Shown here: positions 1-12,500 of the stretch, in pieces
Numbering within the stretch: the stretch's first letter is position 1
How the letters are laid out: every line of letters begins with the position of its first letter
From: Apostichopus japonicus
Taxonomy: Eukaryota > Echinodermata > Holothuroidea > Aspidochirotida > Stichopodidae
Assembly (NCBI RefSeq): GCF_037975245.1
Contig: NC_092576.1
Location: forward strand, 45,810,111-45,874,110
Reading direction: 5' to 3'
Length of the DNA stretch: 64,000 nucleotides
Notes under the pieces: generated by a model
What the model was told of the DNA's origin: nothing
Seen by the model: only the letters and a program-made list of their open reading frames with translations
Databases searched by the model: none
Made by a program: the position numbers and the translations under genes

Positions 1-912
1 CAATGGAAGGTATTAGGGTACATGATAAAAATGAGAATAAAAAAACAAAACTTCAAGAAATAAAGCTGTTTGGTAGTATTAACAGAACAACTGGTAAACT
101 TGATTAAATGCGACAAGAATATGAAGTAAAATGTTTATCCGGCGATAATAGCTACTTACACCGACATGGGTTCATCCTCCAAAGCTGCAAAAGAACCGGG
201 AAAATGTTATAGTTCGTATAAGGTTCATTTCATGTCTGTCGACTATTTGGTGCAAGCATGCCATTACTTGCAACCGTTTAATTAGATTACTGAAGTGTAT
301 GCAACTGATCCATAGTTTACAAACACAATTTGATTAGAACCGAATATATAATAAATTGATTGCTATCTTTGCCTGTTCAGTATAGATCAACTATTTCAAC
401 GATTCTATGGGATGCCGTTATATTTCCTACACTGAGCGTAAAATCTCAATAACTTTGACTAATCAAAATGTTACAAAACAAAGCGTAGGCTTCGGAAACC
501 TAACATGTGGCATTTTTGCAAAATGCGTTCGGTATCGTGCGGCGATTTAAGACTAAAACTGCGCAGTTTTAGTTAATATAACCAAGTTTTGCATGTTACC
601 TAAACGACCAGCGGTTGTTCATAGAAGACAGTTCTTCAGTGCGCTAAACATTCGTGTTGTGTTGGGGGTCAGTATGTAACTTATAAGGTTTTCACGACAA
701 ACGAAACATGGGTCTCGTTGGTCGAGTTAAGTTAGATGGCGTGCAGTATTGTAAGAATGAACTGTAAGTACTTGTTTTGATATTAGCAAAACACAACTCA
801 GGTCTGTCGGAAAGATATCTACTTTAAGCTTTTTTTTTATAATTACTAGGCCTACCCATATCGTGCTTCATATTGGCGACACGCAGTGTAACTCAACTTC
901 TTCGTGTATCGT

Positions 913-1069
913 ACAGGGGTAATATCGTACAGGGGTAATATCGTACAGGGGTAATATCGTACAGGGGTAATATCGTACAGGGGTAATATCGTACAGGGGT
1001 AATATCCTACAGGGTAATATCCTACAGGGGTAATATCCTACAGGGGTAATATCCTACAGGGGTAATAAT
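913..1069. repeat. 16-bp minisatellite
   Basis: About ten tandem copies of a unit like ATCGTACAGGGGTAAT. The first six or so carry CGTACAGGGG and the last four CCTACAGGGG, so a point change spread through the distal half of the array. Bases 1-912 otherwise show no gene I can support; a possible tiny minus-strand exon near 165-205 (acceptor TTTTGCAG, donor GTGTAAGT) could belong to the tentative gene that follows. Confidence 0.9.
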
Positions 1070-1299
1070 AGATAATCGAGCAGTGTTCGTATGCTTTCAA
1101 CCATACCTGATCAATATTTATCCATGTATGGGTCGTCTCATGTTAATTAATTTCAATTCAACAGTTAGCGATTTCATCACTAGCGGCCGTATTCGTCCAG
1201 TATTCGGCGGTTCACGCCTACAACTGACCAGTTACATCAAATGTAGCCAATCAGAAAAGGGGAATTCGTTCATATGTGACATAAGCGAGGACATGTTGT

Positions 1300-2231
1300 T
1301 GGCAAAAAAAACCACAAAAACAGGTATTGGTGAATATCGACAACTATTTTGGTAGCATTGAATTCATCTTCCCAGTTATCTTTAGCCGGAAAGTGTGATA
1401 CCAGTTTATACTTACACGTAGACTGGTTGAGTGTGCCTCCTTTAGTTCTGTTTTCCTTTGATATATCCATGGGAAGTTCCTGGTTGCTATGAAGAATATA
1501 AGCGTTATTGACATTTAGAATAATTACATGACGTGTTTTTACTATCATACATATCCCGGATGAAATAATACATGCTTTTACTATTTTTAAACGAGCCAAA
1601 GCTACTTCAGTTCAGTTTGATTACAATATAACCGAATGGACTCCTCTATATAGACATTTGGGAGGTGGCATTATTCTTGCTCACAACCCATCGTTTAACC
1701 CAATATGCTTGATTACTGCCCAACCATGGTCTTTACACAACTGGATTGCTTCGTCATCACCGGACTGATAAGCAGGTTCTACCTTTCCAAGCTAAACAAT
1801 TTATTTTATGAACACGGAGATATATTTGAACCATAAAATTGGTGATCACTGATCGTGTCCGCATGAATCACACACCTTATGCCTAGCTATGACATAAATT
1901 TATTAACCCACTTGAATCGCATTTTGGTATTCGAGAAGAATACTTCATGATTTTGTTATTTGTCTGGCAAGCTACCGCGAAAGCCTTGAAAGTTTATCAA
2001 CGAATCAAGACAAACCAATTCCAGCAGTGTGTACCTATCAGTTGCTTCGCCGCATGAATAAAGACCCAATTATGTAGACTAAAAGATTCTTACCTTCTGT
2101 ATTCCGAATAAAAGAAGATACATTAATTCACTAATACATTTTGTAAAAGCCTATTAATGCTGATCATATATTACTTACACTTGCATCACTGACGCTCGTA
2201 CAGCTGTGAATAAAAGAACCATAAACGCCAT
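1300..2231 (-). CDS. possible small secreted protein, partial model
   Basis: I do not recognise this protein. The minus strand has an ATG at 2231 followed by a hydrophobic, signal-peptide-like stretch (MAFMVLLFTAVRA) and a strong GTAAGT donor near 2180. A second exon, about 1791-1700, opens at a TTTAG acceptor and reads a cysteine-containing segment (AIQLCKDHGWAVIKHIG). A third starts at 1486 after CATAG and reads on to about 1300 with one Cys, two Trp/Phe-rich patches and N-glycosylation sequons (NRT, NQS, NAT). The frame is kept if the donor at 1699 (GTTAAA) is used, which is a weak site. The end of the gene was not found; a further small exon may lie near 165-205. It sits directly downstream of gene A on the same strand. 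This could be a pseudogene or chance. Confidence 0.35.
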
Positions 2232-2762
2232 GATTGTAACACTAATTAAGGGTTTAACGTTGGATGTGACAAGAATGCACATGATTTTCAAATGTGGAGC
2301 GAAATCGTAAATATTTCCAGACTCACTAAAGTCATAGATCTTTTTAAAGGTTCGTAGTACTTAAAGGAGGTGCGGGACCCAGTGCCGCTGAAATCAAATT
2401 CAAATTTTAGTGGTGTCTGGGGTGCCCCCCTCTAGACGTTACACAGCCACGGTGATTTCTGAGTCAGATATTGACTACCAAGGAAGTTCATAATTAGGCC
2501 TAAACGCAAGGTTGAGCTAATAACTATTTTAAATTCTTTCATGTATTTTGTCGTCTCTGCCTTTGTCCAAATCGGTCTGACAATTTGCTATACGTGATTT
2601 TTGTTTCATTTTGTTTGGCTTTACATTCCATGTCAACGAGACTTATCGCGATTTTGCATTCTATGATTAATTGACAAATCAAAATTAAACAACATTATCT
2701 GCATAACCTATTAGTTTGGCATTACCTACTAAGAAAGGTACAGACTACTGACAGACACAATG

Positions 2763-5724
2763 CTAGTGTGTATCCTCAAACCAACCTTTAACTTTGTGAA
2801 GGAAGAATCCCACAACGCCAAGTAACGATATAGCAAAGATGACGGGCATCACGAACAGGTAAGACTTTTGGGAGGACTGCTGTGTTTGGACTTCAGATGT
2901 AGGACTTAGCAATTCAGTCGTCGGAGATATTAAAGGTTCTGAGAAAAGACAGGAACGCAATTTAAAAACCTTTGTACACGTAACGTATGTTATCACAGTA
3001 TCATGTACTGTCACGTGACACTTTTTATTCATACATGGATATACTCCTTATGAAATACATACACTGATACAACGATATTAACTTAGTTATAACTTTTAGA
3101 GTAACACGTGGCGATATATGATGGATGCGTCTTTTCGATTATTACAATTCGAAACGGACATACTTAAGTATCAAAAATGCCCTATAGAGCTATCATAATG
3201 CCCTATAGAGCTATCATAACATCCTCACGTTTACTCACCTGTAACCTTGAACTGGGCTTTTGTAAGTATAGGCTCCCAATACATTCCTACACAGACACAG
3301 GCAATGGTCCCTGTGTTGTCTTCTAATTTAACATCCAACGTGGCCACTGTGTCGAACGTTACGTCATTATCTGTACTGAATATCGTTATGTTTGTTAAGT
3401 TATCCAATGGCTGGTTTCCATAGAGTAATGTCAGATTAGCCATTGGTCTTGACCCATAAGCGTGACAAGTTATCTGAATGTCACCATGTTCAACTTCAAT
3501 GACGTCATCTGACCGTTTTTGATTGATAGAAAGTACGACATTTGGTAGAACTGAGATAAAACAAAAATGAAATATATTTACGCATTTTGTAGAGAACCTT
3601 GATAGCGATCGTCAACTAAACGATAACTTGTACATTTTTGCCATTTATCACTTTAACACATGTCTCTTTTCATAAGCCTGTGGTATTAAGCACTTCATAA
3701 GTAATTTACAAAAACAATGAATGAAGACAAATACATTGTATTATATTCCAAATGTCATATTTTGAATTCATTTAGAAAGACGCGCAGATTTGCTTAGTTT
3801 GATTCTTGATGAGCTTTTTTTCTATGATAACGGTAACGGCTACGGTAGCTCATATTAGCCATACTATCTCTCCATTAGAGTTTGTAAGTTTATAACATAT
3901 CTTAGTCATGAGGTGAGGCTCAGTATTTTCTGTACTTCACAAACTACTTTCCAAAAAAACATAAATGCCAACCATGTTCTCGTCATTCATCAGTTTTAAT
4001 ATGAGCATATATGATCCTTCATCTTTGTGTTCATTACAGTACTTCTTATTTCTTATGAGACATTGTAGTATATTTGTACAACACTTATGGAAACATGAGT
4101 TCTATACATGGTATCTCCACAGACACACTGCAGTAATATATTACGTACCATACGTTACATATGTTATGTCTATACGTTGCCTTGTAGTTACATTATTCCC
4201 TCTGCTGCTCAAACAAGAGATATTCCCAGATATCTCCGTCAACTGACCAGTGTAAGATGTTGTAGTATTATATATTTCGATGCCTTTGGTAATCATCTCA
4301 GATGGATGAAATGTTTCCCCGTCAATTTCCCATAACAGTTCTACGGAAGATTTGGCTCCAATTGCGTGGCATACTAGTGGTATATGCTCTCCAAATGGCA
4401 CCTCTACGCCAGACTTGATGCGATATCCATTCAATGTTAGCAATAAATCTGGAGAAACTAAAACAAAAATGTTAAGAATGGCAACTTCGAATTACGTTTC
4501 CTACATCTATAACATTAATGTTTGTCTTATGTGTATTTTTTCAAGCTTTGACATATAACTATATTTCATTGTATTATTGACTTGTCAACTTACAAACATA
4601 TGCTCGACAACATGCTACCAGTGTGTCAAGTGTGTACATGTTAGCAAGCCTCAGCGACAATTCAATGTACTGTATTTTAAAAATATTAGAATTTAATTAT
4701 TTAGCACATGCAGAACTACTTTCTAACGCTCGAGGACTTCGGTACCCTTAAATTCAATTTGTACTGATTATTAATGCTCATGGTAATTCTCTGATAGAAG
4801 TATTGGGTAAATCCTGGGTTTACCAAAAACTTTGTTTAAAAGGTATGCTGTTAGTACGTTAGCATGATGTTGCCCTAGCCATTATGTGGTTTGAATAACA
4901 ATTCCAAACGTATATCAAGTAAAATAACACATTCTTCTTTTAGAGGATGTACCAACTATTAGTGACATTATTTTATCGATTGTATGGCAAGTTTGTAACA
5001 CCTTTGTCGTGATATAGGACTACATTTAACAACTCAAGGATCGCAACCTAACGTTATGGATAACCAATGATTGGTGATGTTTAACTTGACTGTCTAAGAT
5101 TTGATCAGGGATATAGTCCTTGAGATTAATTAACATTACAATCATGGCCTCCTCCTTCTCTATCCCTCACCCCCACCGCCCCCTCCCAAGCAAGTCCATC
5201 ATACTACTTCCTGGCCCGTCCTACCCTTTCACTAGTACACAGTGCTATCCCTGTGATAGCCGATCACTTTATTCATGGGTAACTTCTTTGCCAACATTAT
5301 TGATTATTCTGTTTTTGTTTTTATTAAACCTCTAACGAAATTTGCTTCATCAACTTCCTTGCTACATATTTCAGTGGTCGGCCATGTTGAAAAATAACTC
5401 ACCTTCCACCTCCAGAGTGTAGTTCTGCCTTTGCATAGTATTACAAAAACACTGGTACGTTCCTTCATGTAAAAGTGACACGGAACTAATAAATAAAGAG
5501 TTATTGGGTAACAAGGAGACGCTTCCAGTGAGAATGTTATCTCGAGGTACAGCATTGTAATATAACACAACGTTGTCAAACTTCCAAGTCAATAGCTGTT
5601 TAATGCTGCAGCAATTGTCCAATAGAACTGGTTCTGTAGATTGGGCAGTTCGCTGAATTGAGAGCATAGCTACAGGAGTAAATGCAATCAACAAACCATG
5701 GATAATTAATATCAAGATATACAT
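2763..5724 (-). CDS. Gene A: Ig receptor with three Ig domains, one membrane helix and a short tail
   Basis: Predicted cell-surface protein of 372 residues. Exons (minus): 5724-5403, 4457-4149, 3550-3239, 2938-2763. All junctions are phase 1 with GT-AG ends, and the coding length is a whole number of codons. Exon 1 has a signal peptide (LILIIHGLLIAFTPV) and an Ig V-like domain ending GTYQCFCN. Exons 2 and 3 each hold one Ig domain (LVCHA...NISCLSS and ITCHAYG...IACVCVG). Exon 4 has a Ser/Thr/Gln-rich stalk and the helix YLFVMPVIFAISLLGVVGFF, then only about 10 cytoplasmic residues before TAG at 2763. The ectodomain matches gene B domain for domain but lacks one Ig exon and the whole kinase part. 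A weak donor (GTTGGT) after the helix could allow splicing to lost or unseen cytoplasmic exons, but none is visible before the next gene. It lies head to head with gene C. Likely a decoy-type or adaptor-dependent receptor (inference). Confidence 0.78.
3181..3222. repeat. two tandem copies of a 21-bp unit
   Basis: The unit TGCCCTATAGAGCTATCATAA occurs twice (the second copy with a one-base border difference), inside gene A's third intron, about 17 bp from the donor of exon 3. Confidence 0.6.
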
Positions 5725-6154
5725 TTCTAAAACCTCTACAGTTAAAATTGTATTTTCATCCTTGCAGTAGGCTAAATAAAATTAATACAGATTCATGTCA
5801 CAAAATATTGCTACGCTGTAGAGGAGTTCTTCTGACAGAGTGAGTTTTCATTTAATGGTTGCAAATTTTCACTTTTCAATTTCACTTTCATAACTTTTGT
5901 AATTTTTTACACTGGTACGGAGTCTTTAACGTACTTAATAATACTCAATGTCAATGAATTCTTCTCAATGTTGTTGTTGTGGTATATGCTCTGGAAATGC
6001 AATTTGACAAAAGTTATCATCGTTCTCTCCCCTTCAGTATTTGGTGATTGCTTTTAATTCCCTTCGAGTAGCGTACACATATTAAATATTGTTGTTAAGT
6101 GTAAGTTGATCTTTGTTGATTATAACGTTTGTAATCCAGGTGTTTATCCTTTCC

Positions 6155-6505
6155 CCATTTACCGTCCACAACCTACACCTGCATGCTACGCATCCGTTCA
6201 TAATGCCACAACCTACACCTGCATGCTACGCATCCGTTCATAGTGCTAACCACAACCTACACCTGCATGCTACGCATCCGTTCATAGTGCTAACCACAAC
6301 CTACACCTGCATGCTACGCATCCGTTCATGATGATAACCACAACCTACACCTGCATGCTACGCATCCGTTCATAATGCTAACCACAACCTACACCTGCTT
6401 GATAAGCATCCGTTCAAAATGCTAACCCCAACCTACACCTGCATACTACGCATCCGTTCATGATAATAACCACAACCTACACCTGCGTGCTACGCATCCT
6501 TTGAT
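6155..6505. repeat. about 43-bp minisatellite, eight copies
   Basis: Tandem units share CACAACCTACACCTGC followed by ATGCTACGCATCCGTTCA and a short variable spacer (ATAATGCTAAC, ATAGTGCTAAC, ATGATGATAAC). Units are 42-45 bp and the last two are the most diverged. The open frame across it (6113-6331) is repeat read-through, not a gene. Confidence 0.9.
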
Positions 6506-7560
6506 AATGCTTACCTAGTGCTTCCAGAGTACAATACTACTGTTACCAAATAAATCGTCCGAGAAAAAGATGCAGGTGTGAACACGTTGCGGAAAGACTT
6601 ATAACCGTGTTTCGGGGGAATACTTACAAGCTAAATATATGACTATAAGCGATGGGTTCATTTAACCGGGAGCACGGCTCTTTATTCGGTTATATTGTTT
6701 ACCGCTTTATGGTTAGTCAGTTTATTAGCTAGTTTTAAAGTCGATGCGGTATACTCAGTGTCAGGCAATTAAAGCGATCCCCTTGATAAGTGTTGTGATC
6801 TTTATAATTATATTATTACATATTATTTGGTGAAAATAAAAATGTTTGAAGGAAGAACCGATTGCGTGAGGAGTTTTACTGAAACGTTTGCGATACACAG
6901 TGTCCCCGTTACACATTTAACTTCAATTAAGTTAGTGATACGTTGAGCTCACCGTGTTGCTTTGAATTGCAATTATCTAATATTACGCTATAAATAATCT
7001 CCGTCAAGTTCAATACTGAATGTGTTTATACTACTTATTCAAATTCCTAAGTCTTGGCATAGAGCCAGCCAATTACACCGTAGGAGATGTTAGCGTGGCT
7101 CACTCTTATTTACATTTCCCTCGATGAGTCCAAAAGTTGATTTTCGTTTTATTAAATAAAATAGATAATTCTGGTATCCAGTGGACTTTGGCACATAATT
7201 TAGGTGTACCGATATATGCCCTTAGTAAGTATTACGTATTCTGCAACACGATAGGTTGTGGTGTGCTGTTAGTTGGGTAGCCTAACATAATCAACGCCCT
7301 ACTCAAGCACATATAGTTTATGTTATGTTAAGGCTTTATGGACGTTCAACCCTCAATTCATATAATACATTGTTATTATTCAAGAAAGCAAACGTGAAGT
7401 ATATAGCATTAGTTGAGAATTTCGTATGATCTGTTGGACGGATACGGCAGCATATTACGTGAGTAATCGTAACGTATAGCATACTACCTGAAATACAATT
7501 ACGTACATGGTACAGGTCGATAAGTATTAGATGTAACATTAAAATATACAATATATTAAG

Positions 7561-7570
7561 ATATATATAT

Positions 7571-7622
<52 letters not shown>
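7561..7622. repeat. TA dinucleotide microsatellite
   Basis: Nearly uninterrupted (AT)n with a short ACATACAT interruption near its start. Confidence 0.95.
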
Positions 7623-7623
<1 letters not shown>

Positions 7624-9514
7624 TTTAAGATTCTTATATTGTTTTACCTTTTTCGTCGCTTGTTTGTGTTTAATGGGAGGGGAGGTGGTATACTTGCACA
7701 AGTTCTGTTAGGGCTCCAATGCTTTTCATTCAGAATTTTTTTTTTTTTTTAGTTATCAAATTGGAATTCACTCTGTTCTTTGTGTGTTGCTATTGTATTC
7801 TTCTGATTTTGCTCTTTTGACCATAAAGGTAGAAGCTTGATTCTTTAACGTGACTGTTTATGTGATGTATCTAAGAAATTTTGAAAAGTTCATTGCTTTA
7901 ATTTACCCATGCTGCTACATTCGAATATAAACCATCGAAAGTTAAAGGTAAAAATACCTTCTTGGATTTTCTGTAGTATACAGTTATTAACACACTTAAT
8001 TGTTACACGGCGTAAATTAAAACGCATATCTGTACATTGTCTCTTATCTATATGTATCAAGTTTCCAGAGTGAACATAGTTCCTGTATAGTTCAAACGTG
8101 GAATATGTTCTGCCTTACTAAATATCAACGTCGTAGTTAGCATTGTATTGTAGTGACAACTAGAAGACAGTTCAGCTTGTTTCTGCTATTAAGAAACCAA
8201 ATATACTACAGGAACTACGGTTATATTGGTATCTGTCATAATTTTGTATTAATACCATAGGTAATGATATTTTACATATTTATACATATTTCATATAATA
8301 ATAACATACACTGACATTTGATCGAGATGAGATATTTTCTCCCAACCTAAATATGTTAATTGTGTAAACCCACTAACTGATCATGTTAACATCCGGGCAC
8401 TTTGTACTTTGTGAAAACCACATGAAATTTAATTCATGATATCATAATGTACACTGTGTCAGGGCTATGACCTTTGCTGTTCATCAACGAAAAAGAGATT
8501 TACATCTTATCTTTGTGACAGGAAGACTGTCGGTCTAATTATTGGCTATTTTATATTTATTCATTACCCGTGTCCTGCTCCCAGTTCGTTGTATCAGTCT
8601 TTTAGAACTAATTGCTACTTTCTTGCCACTAGGTTAGGCTGTTAATAGCTGTACTTTGTGAGGCGTTTCAGTATTATTAAGTAAGCACCACCCTAGTAGT
8701 AGTAATATTATCATCATCATAGAAAGGTAATAAAGGTATGTGATATATTGGAAGCGAGATGAATATGAAATCATCGAATGCAATATGTTTGAACGAACAA
8801 CCTTCGCTTTCAAAGGACTTCCTTCACCAGCTTACACAAAAGTTAATCGTTTGGTTTATTATGTCTAGAATTGAGACCAGTAACGTTATAATCTATATAA
8901 GCGTATCATGTTTATAGACATGTTGCATTATATACATTTATAGACTTCCAGAGGGAGACAACAAGCTGCAGCATTTAGTACGGGTCTTCTTAAAGAGACC
9001 AGCATATTGAGTTATTTTCAATCTTGAGTAAAATTAAGGGTAACGTAAAACGTCCTGAATGATATAAATCCAATTCTACACATTTTTCAAGGCCAAACAT
9101 GATCGTTCGATGTTTTTTTTTCCTTCTCACTATAGCAATTACAAATGCGGTCCCTACCCATGTGTCTGTGCAGTATATTCCATTCTTTTTACAAAACGAA
9201 AGTTTACTTTGCATAGCCTATACAATATTTGTATCGTGGGTGGATTGTAGAGAGCAAAGTTCAACGTCTGTGTCTGTTGCATTGTATTATGTTGTAATGC
9301 TGAACGAGATCTATGAACAAACCAAATTTATCCGCAGTATTAGTATAGTAATATCAATAGTGCATGGCTTCAACACTCTCAGCTACACCTAATCATTTAT
9401 TTTATTAACAAGTTTTGAAGGTCACTTACTAACTGTAGTTTCTATTACAATATCTTTCTTCTAGTGCACATTGTGAACTTACAGAGTGAAACACCACATA
9501 TAACGGCTACTATA

Positions 9515-12500
9515 ATGAAACAACAGCACTGTCTTAGTCATTCCATAGTCCTTCTACTGTTGGTTTCAGTCGGTAGGTATATATTATAATTATATATATA
9601 TATGAACACTGTAACGATAACCAATCGTAACCATTTTTGAACGTGTCATGGAATTTTAGACCCTACATAATTGATTTACTTCAGCACGAAACATTCATGG
9701 TGAAGTGCTGTAATTTTGACACCTTTGCAGCACCTTAGTCTGAAAATGTCATCTATAACAGTGATTTCTATACAAGTGATAAAGCACAGCTTATTGGTGG
9801 CATACATATTTGGGAAGAAATATATTTATGACAATTGTGATATAGGAAATAAGTGGTTATGAACATTTGCTATCGATTAAATATCCATGTTTGTTCATAA
9901 TTCGGGTTTGTATCTTCTTGTTTAGTGACCTCACTCGACGAATGTGAGTCCCCTCAGTATCTTGAACTAGGAAAGTCTGGGGTCGTACGTTGTACTTTTG
10001 ATGGTGGATATCACAGTGTTTACTGGTACAAAAGTACCAACATTATCGGCCAGAAACCATTCATAGAAGACACACCTAGTGGTACAGCTGGTCCTGGATA
10101 CGAATCTGGAGAATTTGACATCAATGAGGATGGGTCTTTAATAATAAATGAAGTCTTCTTGGGACACGAAGCAACATTTACTGTAACAACATTTCATTCG
10201 GCCGAAGACATCCCTCCAACAATATCTGTCGATGTAAAAACTTTTGGTAAGTCCCTCTTTACCATTTAGTAATTAATTCTTTGGGATTATGGACATACGA
10301 TACGTTGACTTCCAGATGTTTATCTTACCCGCTGATCAAATGTCATATAATAAACCATTATTCCGTTTTAATATGTAATAAGTTTCTCTTGGGGTTTGTG
10401 TAAAAGGTGGTACTTCTATTGTACTTGAAACAAAATGACATGTATTAAAGACTTTGTGCCTTTTGAACATAACTGTTTGTTAACTCGTAAACTTTGATTC
10501 CACCCAACAGTGAAACCGGTACCAGCAGTTCCTCTCGTCAGTTATTGTTACAGCGAGGATAGTGTCTGTTTCATTCGATGGGATCAAAATTCAGATCTTA
10601 CCTGTACAATTCAAGAAGTGAGGCCAACTGCTGACTTAAGTTGGCAACTAAGGACAGCCGATGGTGACAAAAGTCTTAGTTTTGAAACTGTAGTGACTAA
10701 TGAAACTCTTACACAGACCATATCGGTTTCTATTATTGATCCTGATGTGTACTCATCACAACTGTCTCAACTCGTCTGCAAAGCACATCTTCACTTAGAT
10801 ATACTGCAGAGATATGAGACAGTTGTTTTTGTTTATAACACTGGGATAGAGACGCCCATTAATCATGTACATAATCTAAAGGTGGAGAGACATAGCTTGG
10901 TCAGGATCCCTTGCCCAGAAGGAGAAGTCAATGTATCGCTAGTTGTTTGGGAGAGACTGGTAGAAGACAGCAGATATGAGAGCCTGGTCTTCGGTATTTA
11001 TTCAAACACGGATGAACTCACACAACCATTATCTGAAGGGTACACATTGGGAGAGAATGGTACGCTAATAATATCCTCTGTAGGGGTGCACCATGAAGGT
11101 GTGTATACATGCACATACAGCAATGGCACACATGGAGGAGTGACACACTACGACCTTAATGTCTATGGTACGTTTGAAATTCTCTACACGCAATCAATCA
11201 TAGTTTGTTAAATAATTTTCGATTAGCGTTTATTTTTCAGAACGCTCTCTGATGTCTCAACATTGATATTTAGTTAAGAAGCCATCGATGAGAAGTAACA
11301 CTACAGCTACCAATTTGCATCCTTCACTTTGCTGTTTTTGTAGTAAATAAGACAGTAGTAGCAGTGGCGTGAGAAGTGGGGTGGAGACAGGGCCAATGGT
11401 ACCCCGCTTCAATTATCATATCTTTGACAATCCTTCGGGAGTTTTATAAAATTATTTCGGGTGTACACAACCCTGTTCAACCTCAAGCAAAATTACAGAA
11501 GTATTTAGCAGCACAAAATTCTGCGTTAAGACCTATTAATATACCTAACTTAAATATGCCCCAGAATGCACCATTTGAAACTTTCATTTTGTTTCTTACC
11601 ACTACCTCTATCAGTTTAGAGAAACTATGATCGTTACTTCTTATATGTATTTCAGTATACCCAGTTCCAGCATATCTGGAGATTGAGGGTTGCAACCATG
11701 AACAGTATTGTAGTGTGACGGTTATGGAAACAGGAAGTCTAACCTGCATGGTCAGTGGAATTCGGCCGGAAGTGAATCTTGAATGGAGAGGAATCAATGA
11801 TGAATCTTCTGAGAAAATAGAGTTCTATAACCACCAATCAAGTACCAAATCCAAGGGTGACACAACAGACATCATACTAACCGTTGACTACATGATCACA
11901 CAAACGGATGAAGAACAGAGACTAACATTGGAATGCAGGGCAACGGGGCAATATTCTGACCAATTCAAGTTGACCACCCATGTAGATTTATTGGTTGGTA
12001 AAAGTAAGTAGACATGCTAATTCGGAACATGACAAATTATGGATTGATACAGGCTTACCATTCCAACATATCAATCTAGTTGTTTACCTCAGGTATGGAT
12101 ATATGTCCAAGGAGTAAATTATTGAATTAGATCACTCTAATTAAAAAACAGCACAAGCATGAAACATTAACCGTCGTTACTGTTGGGCTAATTTAATGCA
12201 CTTTATGTTTTCTTTAAACGATATAGCAAGTTTGTAGCGAGTCCATAAATTGGCTGCTATGTTAGTAGTATATATAATCCTGTACTCTAATTACCATTTT
12301 ATAAAAGAACATTTCGAAAACAACTAATAATAACATGACATGTACCTTGACAAAAGCCAAATGATCGAAATCATGTGTAATTAAATATTAAGCATGACAG
12401 GTAACCGTACAGTAGTCAATGGTTGTATACGTCGATACAGTAAACTTCATAAGATATTAACTTAATGAAGATCAAAATGATCTACCTTTGTGTCTCATTT

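Larger units (their letters stand above)
5725..9514. promoter_or_regulatory. divergent intergenic region between genes A and C
   Basis: This 3.8-kb gap separates the start codons of two genes that run away from each other, so it should hold both promoters. I see no coding exon in it. It contains the 43-bp minisatellite at about 6155-6500 and the TA repeat at 7561-7622. No core promoter motif can be assigned with confidence. It is the counterpart of 31779-36053 between genes D and B. Confidence 0.45.
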
